A DNA stretch of 64,000 nucleotides from Corynebacterium sp. 74A (GCF_008930665.1 NZ_PQMG01000003.1:372001-436000), one strand, 5' to 3'; numbered from the stretch's first letter, positions 50,262-59,570 are shown. Notes: generated by a model from the sequence alone, not told the origin. Translations and numbers: made by a program.

Positions 50262-50290
50262 CCCACCCAGTCACTGACCTAGGTTGTGCG

Positions 50291-50325
50291 TAACAGCGCC
50301 GAGCACCAGCTGCTCGGCGCTGTTA
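50291..50325 (+). terminator. Terminator of the ABC operon
   Basis: A 15-bp perfect stem (50291-50305 with 50311-50325), loop CCAGC. Confidence 0.88.
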
Positions 50326-50389
50326 CTTATTGCAATGGAGACAGTCGGCCCGTGCCGGATCGGAGGGAGTGAGAATGGGACGTGCTCGT

Positions 50390-50402
50390 GGCGTCGATAA
50401 GC
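50390..50402 (+). repeat. Intergenic motif copy, 13 of 14 bases
   Basis: GGCGTCGATAAGC followed by T, about 97 bp upstream of the MerR gene. Confidence 0.6.
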
Positions 50403-50408
50403 TTCTGC

Positions 50409-50439
50409 TTGCGTATGACGCCGCGTCAACCTCGATGCT
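50409..50439 (+). promoter_or_regulatory. Candidate MerR-type promoter and operator
   Basis: TTGCGT (50409-50414) and GATGCT (50434-50439) are 19 bp apart, the long spacing of MerR-regulated promoters. The inverted repeat TGACG-CCG-CGTCA (50416-50428) lies between them. It would autoregulate the gene at 50499. Confidence 0.35.
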
Positions 50440-50498
50440 GATAGTCGGGCGCACGCATCAGCGGCGCGCTGTGAAGATCAAGGAAAGGACGCCTGCAG

Positions 50499-51320
50499 AT
50501 GGACGAGTTCACAATCGGTGATGTCGCCGAGCTTCTGGGGGTGAGTACGCGCACGCTGCGCTATTGGGACCAGATTGGGCTGCTTAGCCCCGCCCAGCGC
50601 ACGTGGGCCGATCATCGTCTCTACACCCTGGGCGATGTGCACCGCGGCATGGCGGTCCTGATTTTTCGTGCCACTGGCATGTCTTTGCAGGCAGTGGCGG
50701 AGATTATGGACGATCCTTCCGCAGTGTGTTCTTCTTTGCGAGCGCAACGACGCCATCTCGCCGCCGATGCAGCCCAGCTGCGCGCTCGAGTGCGCGCGGT
50801 GGACAACCTAGTGGACTATTTCGTCGAGGAGGACTCAATGTCTGACACACATTCCAACCCCACTACCCGCCTGGCGCGAGACGCCGCTGCCTGGAAAGCC
50901 GAGTGGGAGCGCCATCAGGATGAAGCGGAGCAGCGCTGGTCCCACACCCCAGAATGGTCGGCCAGCCGCGCCGCTGTCGAGAGCATGGATGAGGCCGGCT
51001 GGGCGCACATGAAAAAGAGCATGGACGGCTTTGTCGAGGATCTCGTGGCGGCAGCGGAGGCGGAGGTGAGCCCGAGCTCGCCTGCAGCGGCTGCACTGGT
51101 AGATCGTCATGCTGAGCTCATCAGCCACTACTACGAGTGCACCCTAGCCAAGCAGGTGCTGCTCGCCCGCATGTACGAAGCTGATGAGCGCTTCGCCTCC
51201 TACTATCGCGGCGCCGCGCCCTTCCTGCGGGCATGCGTGGAGCAGCAGGCGACCCAGCGCGGCATTGATATCGACGCGGTGGAGTGGGAGGATACGCCTC
51301 AACCCGACGCCGAGGTATAA
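50499..51320 (+). CDS. MerR-family regulator with TipAS-like ligand domain
   Basis: 273 residues. FTIGDVAELLGVSTRTLRYW is the MerR HTH, followed by a dimerisation coil (AQLRARVRAVDNLVDYFVEE). The C-terminal half (AEQRWSHTPEWSASRAAVES) is a TipAS-type domain, which traps hydrophobic or thiopeptide drugs in known members. A drug-induced role is inferred from the family; no transporter gene is adjacent to suggest a specific target. Confidence 0.9.
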   Translation: MDEFTIGDVAELLGVSTRTLRYWDQIGLLSPAQRTWADHRLYTLGDVHRGMAVLIFRATGMSLQAVAEIMDDPSAVCSSLRAQRRHLAADAAQLRARVRAVDNLVDYFVEEDSMSDTHSNPTTRLARDAAAWKAEWERHQDEAEQRWSHTPEWSASRAAVESMDEAGWAHMKKSMDGFVEDLVAAAEAEVSPSSPAAAALVDRHAELISHYYECTLAKQVLLARMYEADERFASYYRGAAPFLRACVEQQATQRGIDIDAVEWEDTPQPDAEV

Positions 51321-51333
51321 GCCTGCAAAGAAA

Positions 51334-51372
51334 AATCTCCCGCGGTATCAGTAGTAGATACCGCGGGAGATT
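51334..51372. terminator. Bidirectional terminator after the MerR gene
   Basis: A 16-bp perfect stem (51334-51349 with 51357-51372), T-rich on both sides. Confidence 0.9.
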
Positions 51373-51380
51373 ATTTAGAG

Positions 51381-51452
51381 AGGGAACGACGGGAATCGAA
51401 CCCGCGTCTTCAGCTTGGAAGGCTGAGGTATTAGCCACTATACGACGTTCCC
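51381..51452 (-). tRNA. tRNA-Gly (anticodon TCC)
   Basis: Acceptor stem GGGAACG/CGTTCCC, anticodon loop CTTCCAA between TCAGC and GCTGA, T-arm GGGTTCGATTCCC. Discriminator base T, CCA not encoded. Confidence 0.97.
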
Positions 51453-51552
51453 TTGGTGCTGGGTTATGTTAGCGCATGGATTCCGCACAACGCAAAAAGG
51501 GGTGTTTCTTAGTTACCAGACAGAACGAGCGCACTCTGCGTATGCTGGGGGT

Positions 51553-51765
51553 ATGCGCCCCAAAATCATTGATGAAGATACTGGACATGAATTGTGGACT
51601 GCGTCTGAATGTGCGGACTACTCCGGCACAGCCCGTGGCACGTTCACCAGTTATGCCACCCGAGGCCGCGCCCCCAAGCCGGTAACGAAGCTCCACGGCC
51701 TCACCCTCTGGGATTCCACCGTGGTGCGCGAGTGGGTCGCGGAAAGGTCCGGCTCCTCCAACTAG
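51553..51765 (+). CDS. Small AlpA/MerR-like helix-turn-helix protein
   Basis: 70 residues from MRPKIIDEDTGHELWTASEC; the open frame begins earlier (51466), but that part lies against tRNA-Gly and has no ribosome binding site. ELWTASECADYSGTARGTFT then SYATRGRAPKPV resembles the DNA-binding fold of excisionases and small MerR-like regulators. It lies next to a tRNA, but no integrase or attachment repeat is visible, so a chromosomal regulator is more likely than a mobile-element remnant. Confidence 0.7.
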   Translation: MRPKIIDEDTGHELWTASECADYSGTARGTFTSYATRGRAPKPVTKLHGLTLWDSTVVREWVAERSGSSN

Positions 51766-51889
51766 CCGAAGCGGCACCGCTGGCTGCACTGCCGGCACAC
51801 CCACGGGAACCTCTGAGCCGTTTCCGTCGTTTTCTCCAGTGAACCCTTGTTCAAGGATGCTCTCTGCAGAAAGATTAGGTGAAAACCCA

Positions 51890-52684
51890 GTGTCAGCTTG
51901 GATTTTAATTGCGGTGTCGATTGTCCTCGTTGTGTTTCTCATCAACCGCGTGCAGCAAGGCCAGAACCAGAAGCTCACGCAAACGGACATGGATGATGCC
52001 GTGGCAGATGCGCGGCGCTGGATCGAAAGACTCGGCTCCCAAGTGCTGTCGCTGACTGGCTCGGACGCCGCCTCTACCCAGGCGTTGGCGGATGCCTCGG
52101 AGCGCTATAACGCCGCCAGTTCGCAGATCTCCACGGCGAATACCCCACAGCAGGCCCGCTTGGCCCGCGAATCTGCCTTGGAGGGCCTGCACTATGTCAA
52201 TGCTGCCCGCGAGATCATGGATATGCCCGCAGGGCCAGAGTTGCCGCCGTTGGAGGGCCAGCGCGCCGCCGGTAAGGTGACCGAGCCGCGTACCATCCAG
52301 CATGAGAACAGCACTATTTCTGCCTCTCCGCACGCTAGCGCGGATACTCCTCACTATTACCCCGGCGGCACTGTCGCAGGCCGCCCCGTTCCAGCCGGGT
52401 GGTACTCCAGCGCGTGGTGGGGCCCTGCGCTTGCCACCGGCATGTGGACGGCCGGCTCCGTCATGATGTTCTCTGCCTTGTTCTCGGGGATGTCGGGAGT
52501 GCACTATGGCGCGGACCAGTTCGCGGATGGCACCGCGGACGGCAGCGACGACTTCGGTGACGCAGGCGACGCGGGCGACGCCGGCGATATGGGAGACGGC
52601 GCCGGTATGGGCGATGACGGCGGCTTCTTCGACGGCGGCGATGGGGGCCTCTTCGACGGCGGCGGCTTCGATTTTGATTTCTAG
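51890..52684 (+). CDS. Membrane-anchored protein with Gly/Asp-rich tail (DUF1542-like)
   Basis: 264 residues if started at GTG 51890 (VSAWILIAVSIVLVVFLINR), where AGGTGA precedes it; 51839 would add 17 residues. One N-terminal membrane helix, a helical region (TDMDDAVADARRWIERLGSQ) reminiscent of DUF1542 repeats, then a second hydrophobic stretch (MWTAGSVMMFSALFSGMSG). The final 45 residues are almost only Gly, Asp and Phe (DDGGFFDGGDGGLFDGGGFD). Function unknown; the tail could bind cations or aid surface display. Confidence 0.8.
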   Translation: MSAWILIAVSIVLVVFLINRVQQGQNQKLTQTDMDDAVADARRWIERLGSQVLSLTGSDAASTQALADASERYNAASSQISTANTPQQARLARESALEGLHYVNAAREIMDMPAGPELPPLEGQRAAGKVTEPRTIQHENSTISASPHASADTPHYYPGGTVAGRPVPAGWYSSAWWGPALATGMWTAGSVMMFSALFSGMSGVHYGADQFADGTADGSDDFGDAGDAGDAGDMGDGAGMGDDGGFFDGGDGGLFDGGGFDFDF

Positions 52685-52714
52685 GCCCAGCGCCGCGCCA
52701 CAGCCCTACTAAGC

Positions 52715-52749
52715 AGAACAACCCCGAGCATCACGCTCGGGGTTGTTCT
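52715..52749. terminator. Bidirectional terminator before rpiB
   Basis: A 15-bp perfect stem (52715-52729 with 52735-52749) between convergent genes. Confidence 0.9.
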
Positions 52750-52768
52750 GTGTCTTTAGGCCTCGTCT

Positions 52769-53233
52769 TTATGCCTCGGGGGCCACGCCGGTCTTTTCGT
52801 AGTCGGCGATGATATCGATACGCCGCTGGTGGCGATCCTCTTGGGACCATTCCTGATCGAGGAAGGCATCCACGATAGACAGGGCCTCCTCCTCGGTGTG
52901 CATACGGCCGCCGAGGCCGATGAGCTGGGCGTTATTGTGCTCGCGGGCCAAGCGGGCGGTCTCCACAGACCACGCCAGCGCGCAGCGCGCGCCCGGCACC
53001 TTATTGGCGGCGATCTGCTCGCCATTACCGGAACCACCGAGGACGATGCCGAGCGAACCCGGATCGTTCACGGTGCGCTGTGCCGCCTCGATACAGAAGG
53101 CGGGATAATCGTCAGCCGCATCGTAGGTGTGAGCACCACAGTCGATCACCTCGTGCCCCTTGGACTCGAGGTGGCTTGCAATAATGTTCTTCATGTCGAA
53201 CCCAGCATGGTCCGCTCCGAGATAAACGCGCAT
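52769..53233 (-). CDS. rpiB: Ribose-5-phosphate isomerase B
   Basis: 154 residues. MRVYLGADHAGFDMKNIIAS, VLGGSGNGEQIAANKVPG and the phosphate-binding HNNAQLIGLGGRM fit RpiB. It interconverts ribose-5-phosphate and ribulose-5-phosphate. The LacAB branch is unlikely because there is one gene only. It is divergent from the HNH lipoprotein, 36 bp away. Confidence 0.95.
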   Translation of the reverse strand: MRVYLGADHAGFDMKNIIASHLESKGHEVIDCGAHTYDAADDYPAFCIEAAQRTVNDPGSLGIVLGGSGNGEQIAANKVPGARCALAWSVETARLAREHNNAQLIGLGGRMHTEEEALSIVDAFLDQEWSQEDRHQRRIDIIADYEKTGVAPEA

Positions 53234-53269
53234 GGCGTTCAGTGTAGACGAAAAGCGAGGTCCTCAGCC

Positions 53270-54265
53270 GTGAAGAAAACTCTGGCAACGCTCTGTGCCG
53301 CCCTTGTGCTCGGAGGATGTGCCACCGATACAGAGGTAGAGCGCCTCTCCACCCCCTCGACGCCCAGCTCTTCCACTACCGAGAGCACCATAGAGAGCGC
53401 ACCGGCGACCACAGAAAGCACGCCAGAGTCCACCACAGCTGGCGAGCTGCCCGCCACGGCTGTCGCGGCTGCAGCGCTGCTGGATGAGCTAGAGGTTAAG
53501 GGCCGCGCCCCCACTACCGGCTATAGCCGCGAGGAGTTTGGCCAGCGTTGGAGTGATGATGTGACTGTGGAGTATGGCCACAATGGCTGCGATACCCGCA
53601 ACGATATTCTGCGCCGCGACCTGGTGGAGATCACTCTCAAACCGAATACCCGAGATTGCGTGGTACTACAGGGGCAGTTGTTGGATCCCTACACCGGCGA
53701 GTGGATGGATTTCGAGCGGGGCGAGCGCTCCTCCGAGATCCAGATCGATCACGTCGTGGCGCTGTCGAATGCGTGGCAGACCGGGGCGCAGCAGCTTAGT
53801 CCGGAGAGCCGGCGTAACTTTGCCAATGATCCCCGTAACCTGCTGGCTGTGAGCGGGTGGCAAAACCAGCAAAAAGGGGCTGGGGATGCTGCGACGTGGC
53901 TGCCGAAGAACTCCTCATTCCGTTGTTCTTATGTGCGCTCCCAGATCGAGGTCAAACACGCCTATGCGCTGTGGGTGACCCCGCCGGAGAAAGCAGCGAT
54001 GGAGCGCATTCTCCGGCAGTGCCCTGCCAGCGATACACACCCCACATCTACTGAGCCGCCACAGTCTGCCACCCCACCGGCGCAGGACACTGCGCCGGCC
54101 CCAGCGCCCGATCCCACACAGGTTCCCGCCGCCCCGGCCGGTGCGACGGAGTATGTGCGTAACTGTGCAGAGGCGCGGGCGCGCGGTATGGCACCGCTGC
54201 TACGCGGCGAACCTGGGTATCGCTCGGGCCTCGATGGCGATAATGACGGCATTGCCTGCGAATAA
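53270..54265 (+). CDS. Secreted lipoprotein with HNH/DUF1524 nuclease and Excalibur domain
   Basis: 331 residues from GTG 53270 (VKKTLATLCAALVLGGCATD), a lipoprotein signal with Cys at 17. A Ser/Thr/Glu/Pro-rich linker (to about 65) leads to a nuclease domain of the GmrSD C-terminal/DUF1524 type: IQIDHVVALSNAWQTGA carries the DH pair, NDPRNLLAVSGWQNQQKG the Asn and following residues, WLPKNS the end. After a Pro-rich linker, DGDNDGIACE at the C terminus is an Excalibur calcium-binding motif. Probably a wall-facing nuclease; target and purpose unknown. The upstream open frame to 52829 is antisense to rpiB. Confidence 0.87.
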   Translation: MKKTLATLCAALVLGGCATDTEVERLSTPSTPSSSTTESTIESAPATTESTPESTTAGELPATAVAAAALLDELEVKGRAPTTGYSREEFGQRWSDDVTVEYGHNGCDTRNDILRRDLVEITLKPNTRDCVVLQGQLLDPYTGEWMDFERGERSSEIQIDHVVALSNAWQTGAQQLSPESRRNFANDPRNLLAVSGWQNQQKGAGDAATWLPKNSSFRCSYVRSQIEVKHAYALWVTPPEKAAMERILRQCPASDTHPTSTEPPQSATPPAQDTAPAPAPDPTQVPAAPAGATEYVRNCAEARARGMAPLLRGEPGYRSGLDGDNDGIACE

Positions 54266-54416
54266 CAGCCGCTTTATGAGCAGGGGCGGGACGTGTCTCA
54301 GACAGGGCCGCAGTCCTGTTGTCGTGGGGTTTCTTCCCGCTGCATACGGTGGGTAGTGTTGAGAGAGAACACATCATGTGCCGCTATGAGCAGCACAGAG
54401 GACGCAGGGAGGATTC

Positions 54417-54737
54417 ATGTTGGCGAGCGCACACGGCCCCAGCGGGGTGCACCATGATCTGTCCTCGATGCACAATCCCGCGCATAGCCTCCCCGCCACT
54501 CAGAGTGTGCCGAGTTTTCTCGCAGACGAAAACACCCAGTTTCCCCGCGCGGCGGAGCTACGGGCTGCCGCCGAGCCGGAAGCGGACCACTCCCCCAGCC
54601 CGGCGCCCGCCGCTGCGGATAGTACCGCTGCTGGAGACGATGAGGCCCGCCCGTGGTGGCGAACCATGGCCGGCATTATCGGCATCTTCATCGTGATTAA
54701 TCTGATCGCCTTAGGCTTTGGCTCGCTGTTCTTCTAA
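54417..54737 (+). CDS. Tail-anchored small membrane protein, function unknown
   Basis: 106 residues. A disordered Pro/Ala/Glu-rich first 80 residues and one C-terminal helix (MAGIIGIFIVINLIALGFGS). GGGAGGA stands before the ATG. No family recognised. It is convergent with the DsbA-like gene. Confidence 0.7.
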   Translation: MLASAHGPSGVHHDLSSMHNPAHSLPATQSVPSFLADENTQFPRAAELRAAAEPEADHSPSPAPAAADSTAAGDDEARPWWRTMAGIIGIFIVINLIALGFGSLFF

Positions 54738-54746
54738 GCGCGCCGC

Positions 54747-55391
54747 CTACGCGCGCCCACCGCGATCGTCGAGCTGCGGCCCTTCGGTGCGGGAACGCTT
54801 GAGCTCAAAGAAGTAGGGATAGCCGGCGAGCGTGCAGGAGGCGTCGAATAGCTGTCCTGCTTCTTCGCCGCGCGGCACTCGGGTGAGCACCGGGCCGAAG
54901 AAGGCGACATCTCCGAGTTCGATGACGGGGGTGCCCACCTCCTCGCCCACCTTGTCCATGGCGCGCTGCTGATAGGCGCGGAGGGCATCATCATTGCTGT
55001 CGGTGTGGCCGGCGTCGAGCAGCTCAGCCGGAAGCCCCACCTCGGCGAGGGACGCTGCGATCACCTCGTCGGCGGCATGGTAGCCGCGAACGGTGATCTC
55101 CCCACCGTGGTGAATGCGAGTGCCCATGGCGGTGTAGAGCGCGTCGAGTTTCTCTGGGTGCTGCTCTGCCACGGCGACGAAGACGCGCGCAGGCGCCCAG
55201 GTGGCCTTCATCATCTCCTTATAGGCCGCGGGCAGCTCATCGCGGCCCTCATTGAGTACCGCCAAGCTCATGGGCTGCCAGTTGACGCTGATATCGCGGA
55301 CCTGCTCGACCTCCTTGATCCAGCGGGAGGTGATCCAGCAGAAGGGACAGGTGACATCGAAATAGAAAGTAATAGAGCGCTTATCGTTCAT
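54747..55391 (-). CDS. DsbA-like mycothiol-linked reductase (Rv2466c-type)
   Basis: 214 residues from MNDKRSITFYFDVTCPFCWI; codons upstream in the same frame lack support. Thioredoxin fold with the active site CPFC at about 15-18; TPVIELGDVAFFGPVLTRVP holds the cis-Pro strand. In mycobacteria the relative Rv2466c uses mycothiol to reduce targets and activates some nitro-drugs. CPFC instead of CPWC is a small change. Divergent from pepN. Confidence 0.9.
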   Translation of the reverse strand: MNDKRSITFYFDVTCPFCWITSRWIKEVEQVRDISVNWQPMSLAVLNEGRDELPAAYKEMMKATWAPARVFVAVAEQHPEKLDALYTAMGTRIHHGGEITVRGYHAADEVIAASLAEVGLPAELLDAGHTDSNDDALRAYQQRAMDKVGEEVGTPVIELGDVAFFGPVLTRVPRGEEAGQLFDASCTLAGYPYFFELKRSRTEGPQLDDRGGRA

Positions 55392-55500
55392 GCCCGCCCA
55401 TGCTAATGCACAACGCGCCACCGGCTCTGCGTAGCGCCCATGCAACACCCACACACCCCGCCGGCAACGCGACCTGCGTCACGCTACTACTGTGGTGCGC

Positions 55501-58107
55501 ATGACAAGTGTGAACCTAACCAGAGATGAAGCGCGCGCCCGCGCGGCCATGCTAGAGACCGAGCACTATGACATCGCCCTCGATCTGACCACCTCCGACG
55601 AGACCTTCCGCTCCACCACCACAGTGCACTTCACGGTGAAGGAGGCGGGTGATACCTTCATCGATCTCCGCGACGCCCACATCCATTCCGCGTCCCTGGA
55701 TGGCGAGGACTTCACACCGGAGTATTCCTCCGAGCACGGGCTCCAGCTGAAGCAGCTGAGCGTCGGCGAGCACACCCTCGTGGTCGATGCCGACTGCACC
55801 TACTCTCATTCCGGCCAGGGCCTGCACCGCTATGTGGACCCGGCCGATGACAAGGTGTACCTGTACTCCCAGTTCGAGACCGCCGATGCCAAGCGGGTCT
55901 ATGCCTGCTTCGACCAGCCCGATCTCAAGGCCACCTATCGCCTCAGCGCCGTCACCCCGCAGGACTGGATTGTGATCACCAATGGGGAGACCACCTGCAC
56001 CGAGTCCGAAGGAAAGCGCGTACACACGGCGGACTTCCCCTATCCGATCTCCACCTATATCGCTGCGGTGTGTGCCGGCCCCTATCACGAGGTACGGGAG
56101 ACCTGGACGGGCACGCTCACCCACCACTCGGAAACCCCAGCCGATCAGCCCACCGATCTGGAGATCCCGATGGGCCTGTACTGTCGCGCCTCGCTGGCAG
56201 ACTCGCTGGATGCTGAGCGCATCTTCACCGAGACCCGGCAGGGCTTCGATTTCTACCACCGCAACTTCGGCGTCGCCTACCCCTTTGGCAAGTACGACCA
56301 AGTGTTCGTCCCCGAGTTCAACATGGGCGCCATGGAAAACGCCGGCTGCGTGACCCACCGCGACGAGTACGTTTTTGACTCCCAGGTGACGCACTACATG
56401 TACGAGCGCCGCGCCGATACCATCCTGCACGAGATGGCCCACATGTGGTTCGGCGATCTCGTGACCATGGAATGGTGGGACGATCTGTGGCTCAACGAGT
56501 CCTTCGCTACTTGGGCCGCGGCGATCTCCCAGGCTGAGGAGACCCGCTATGACACGGCGTGGACCACCTTCGCATTTGTGGAGAAGTCCTGGGCCTATAA
56601 CCAGGACCAGCTGCCCTCGACGCACCCGATCTCTACGGATGCCTCCGATATTGAGACCGTGGAGCAGAACTTCGACGGCATTACCTACGCCAAGGGCGCC
56701 TCGGTGCTGAAGCAGCTGCAGGCCTATGTGGGGCGTGAGGAGTTCTTCGCCGGAGTGCGCCGCCACTTCGCGCGCCATGCTTTCGGCAATGCCACCTTCG
56801 ATGATCTGCTCGCCTCTTTGGAGGAGGCCTCGGGACGCGATCTGTCGGATTGGTCCAGCCAGTGGTTGAAGACCACCGGCATCAACTCGTTCTCGGTGGA
56901 GTCCACGAGCAGCGATGGCGTCTACGATTCCTTTGCCATCGTGCAGTCCGGAGCCACCCCCGGCGCTGGCGAGACCCGCACTCACCGCCTTGCCGTGGGC
57001 CTCTATAGCCTCCAGGATTCCGCTGTGGTGCGCACCCAGCGCATTGAGCTGGATGTGGACGGCGAGCGCACCGAGGTGACGGATCTCATCGGCGCCCCGG
57101 AGGCAGATCTGGTGCTGGTCAATGACGATGATCTCACCTACTGCCTCTACGAAGCCGATGAGCAGAGCTTGGCTTTCATTGGCGAACATATCGACGCCAT
57201 CGAGGATTCCATGGCGCGGGCACTGTGCTGGTCGGCCGCCAGCCAGGCCACGCGCGATGGTCGTATGCCGGCCCGCGACTTCCTCGCACTGGTGCAGCGC
57301 GGTATCACCTCCGAGACCGAGTTGGCCGTGCTGGAGCGCATCTTGCTGCAGGCTCGCATCACCCTGCGCTCCTACGCCGATCCGGAGTGGGCAGAGCAGG
57401 AAGGCAAGCAGGCCTTTGCCCGTACGCTTTTCGACGCCCTCTCGCAGCCCCACGACCTCGCCGCCGGCACCGATGCCCAGCTACCCTTCTTCAAGGCGCT
57501 GGCCCAGGTGGAATTCGGGGAGAACGAAGCCGCATTCTTCCGCTCCATCCTCGAGGGCACGTGCACGGTGCCGGAGCTGGAGGTGGATAGCAATATCCGC
57601 TGGAGCGCCCTGACCGCCCTGATCGCCCGCGGCGATATCGCCGACCCTGAGGCCGCCATCGCCGCAGAGCGCGAGCGCGATGCCACCGGCTCGGGCCAGA
57701 AGTCGGCGTGGCGGGCCGCAGCGGCCATCAATACCGCGGAGAACAAGGCCCAGGTATACGAGCGCCTCAGCACCGCAGCCGGCGAGATCTCGAACCTCGA
57801 GCTGCGCCACACTCTCGAAGGCTTGCTCTTTGCGGGCTCGACGCCGAACCTGGAGCAGTTCAACGAGCGTTTCGTTGAGCTCGCCCCGCAGCTGTGGGCC
57901 GATCTGCCGAATGAGACTGCCCAGCCGCTTCTCGAGGGCATCTACCCCAGCTGGGATATCAGCGCCGCGGGCATCGAGCGCTCCACACAGCTATTGGATG
58001 CGGATATTCCGAGCGCTTTGGCCCGCTTGGTGGCAGAAAACGTCGATGCGCAGCAGCGGGCATTGCGTAACCGCGAGGTTGATGCCCGCGCTGGAGAGCA
58101 GCGATAA
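55501..58107 (+). CDS. pepN: Aminopeptidase N
   Basis: 868 residues from MTSVNLTRDEARARA. M1 zinc peptidase: the exopeptidase motif NMGAMENAGCV and the zinc motif HEMAHMWFGDL followed by NESFATWAA. The C-terminal ERAP-like helical domain starts near 530. It removes N-terminal residues from peptides in the cytosol, fitting a peptide importer nearby, although that link is only suggestive. Confidence 0.97.
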   Translation: MTSVNLTRDEARARAAMLETEHYDIALDLTTSDETFRSTTTVHFTVKEAGDTFIDLRDAHIHSASLDGEDFTPEYSSEHGLQLKQLSVGEHTLVVDADCTYSHSGQGLHRYVDPADDKVYLYSQFETADAKRVYACFDQPDLKATYRLSAVTPQDWIVITNGETTCTESEGKRVHTADFPYPISTYIAAVCAGPYHEVRETWTGTLTHHSETPADQPTDLEIPMGLYCRASLADSLDAERIFTETRQGFDFYHRNFGVAYPFGKYDQVFVPEFNMGAMENAGCVTHRDEYVFDSQVTHYMYERRADTILHEMAHMWFGDLVTMEWWDDLWLNESFATWAAAISQAEETRYDTAWTTFAFVEKSWAYNQDQLPSTHPISTDASDIETVEQNFDGITYAKGASVLKQLQAYVGREEFFAGVRRHFARHAFGNATFDDLLASLEEASGRDLSDWSSQWLKTTGINSFSVESTSSDGVYDSFAIVQSGATPGAGETRTHRLAVGLYSLQDSAVVRTQRIELDVDGERTEVTDLIGAPEADLVLVNDDDLTYCLYEADEQSLAFIGEHIDAIEDSMARALCWSAASQATRDGRMPARDFLALVQRGITSETELAVLERILLQARITLRSYADPEWAEQEGKQAFARTLFDALSQPHDLAAGTDAQLPFFKALAQVEFGENEAAFFRSILEGTCTVPELEVDSNIRWSALTALIARGDIADPEAAIAAERERDATGSGQKSAWRAAAAINTAENKAQVYERLSTAAGEISNLELRHTLEGLLFAGSTPNLEQFNERFVELAPQLWADLPNETAQPLLEGIYPSWDISAAGIERSTQLLDADIPSALARLVAENVDAQQRALRNREVDARAGEQR

Positions 58108-58283
58108 AACCCGCCAATCTTAGGCGCCACTAAGCAGAGGGTGGCCAATATCTCCCAGCTCAGGGGCCGTTTCTGTTGGCGCGGTCCGGCTGTGCTGTCT
58201 TAATCTGGAAGGTGCCTGTGCTTTCCGGGCGCTGACGCTGCTCGGAGGGCACGATCGCCGAAGATGAGAGGGAGCTCAGCACT

Positions 58284-59570
58284 GTGAAGCATCGCATGCC
58301 GGTTGTGCGCACGGTCCGCCATGACATCAACCAGAAGCCGTTCATTGTTATCTGGGAGGTCACCCGTGCCTGCGCTTTGGTGTGCAAGCATTGCCGCGCC
58401 GATGCCCAGCATCACGCCGCTCCTGGCCAGCTCACCACAGCCGAGGGCAAGGCACTGCTGGAACGCCTCGCCGCGTATGAGCATCCCCGTCCTCTAGTGG
58501 TGCTCACCGGCGGGGATCCTTTTGAGCGCGATGATCTGGTCGAGCTCACCGCCTATGGCACCTCCTTGGGGCTGAGTATCTCGCTCTCGCCCTCGGTCAC
58601 CCCGAAGCTCACCCGCGAGCGTATTAGCGCGCTGCGCGAGGCGGGCGGCAAGGCCATGTCCATGTCGCTCGATGGCGCCTTCCCAGAGACGCATGACGCC
58701 TTCCGTGGCTTCTCCGGCACTTTCGAAAAAACCGTCGAGATGGCCCCCATCATTAATGAGCTGGGCTATCGCTTGCAGATTAATTCCACGCTCACGAAGT
58801 CCAATATTCACGAGGCCCCGCACCTGCTCAAGCGGGTGATCGATATGGGGGCGAAGATGTGGTACGTCTTTTTCCTCGTGCCCACTGGCCGCGGCGCCGC
58901 GCTGAACTCCCTCTCGCCCCAGGAGCGCGAAGACGCCCTGCACTGGCTGCATGATGTGTCTAATCGCATCGCCATTAAGACCACAGAGGCGCCGCAGTAT
59001 CGGCGCGTGGTGCTGCAGGCCCAGCAGGCGAAAGAAGAGGGAGGCCCCGGCTATGAGGGCGGCCCGTTGTATCGCGAGCTCACCGAGCTCACCACCGAGA
59101 TTCTTGGCGAGCACCCCGCTGCCCCGCGTCGTCCCCGCGCCCCGATGGCGGTGAACTCCGGCTCTGGTTTCGCTTTCGTGGACCATGTGGGCGATGTGTA
59201 CCCAAGCGGATTTTTGCCCATGCACTGCGGCAATGTGAAAGAGCGCGATTTCCACGATATTTACGCCAACTCAGAAGCGTTTCAGGCATTGCGCGATCCC
59301 GACCACTGGCACGGCAAGTGCTCGGTCTGTGATTTCCACTCGGTCTGCGGCGGCTCGCGTTCTACCGCCTATGCGCTCACCGGTGACTACCGCGCCTCCG
59401 ACCCCACCTGTGCCTATATTCCGCCGGCGTGGGCGGAGGAGCATCCGCACGATTGCGGCGTGGATCGGGCAGCGCTGGAAAAACTCATCGGCGCCGAGGC
59501 ACTACGCAGCTACTCCCCTGCCCACGATACGGAGGCCACCGCAACGCTCGCAGCGCCCGCAATGCCCTGA
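58284..59570 (+). CDS. Radical SAM/SPASM protein (TIGR04053-like)
   Basis: 428 residues, starting at GTG 58284 with GGGAGCT upstream. The radical SAM cluster site is CALVCKHCRAD (CxxxCxxC); LVVLTGGDPFERDDL is the glycine-rich SAM loop. A SPASM/twitch-type cluster region follows: CGNVKE, CSVCDFHSVCGGSRSTAY, then a last Cys in DPTCAYIPP. The layout matches an actinobacterial group related to heme-modifying enzymes (AhbD/NirJ-like). No precursor peptide gene or heme gene is adjacent, so the substrate is open. Confidence 0.87.
   Translation: MKHRMPVVRTVRHDINQKPFIVIWEVTRACALVCKHCRADAQHHAAPGQLTTAEGKALLERLAAYEHPRPLVVLTGGDPFERDDLVELTAYGTSLGLSISLSPSVTPKLTRERISALREAGGKAMSMSLDGAFPETHDAFRGFSGTFEKTVEMAPIINELGYRLQINSTLTKSNIHEAPHLLKRVIDMGAKMWYVFFLVPTGRGAALNSLSPQEREDALHWLHDVSNRIAIKTTEAPQYRRVVLQAQQAKEEGGPGYEGGPLYRELTELTTEILGEHPAAPRRPRAPMAVNSGSGFAFVDHVGDVYPSGFLPMHCGNVKERDFHDIYANSEAFQALRDPDHWHGKCSVCDFHSVCGGSRSTAYALTGDYRASDPTCAYIPPAWAEEHPHDCGVDRAALEKLIGAEALRSYSPAHDTEATATLAAPAMP

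Noticed and set aside
50330..50521. A 63-codon frame before the MerR gene
   Set aside because: It overlaps the MerR start and its promoter signals and has no protein features.
51381..51765. AlpA-like gene beside tRNA-Gly as the edge of an integrated element
   Set aside because: No integrase, no repeat of the tRNA 3' end, and the gene is on the 5' side of the tRNA.
52829..53269. Long N-terminal extension of the HNH lipoprotein
   Set aside because: It is antisense to rpiB, and a GTG with a proper lipoprotein signal follows at 53270.
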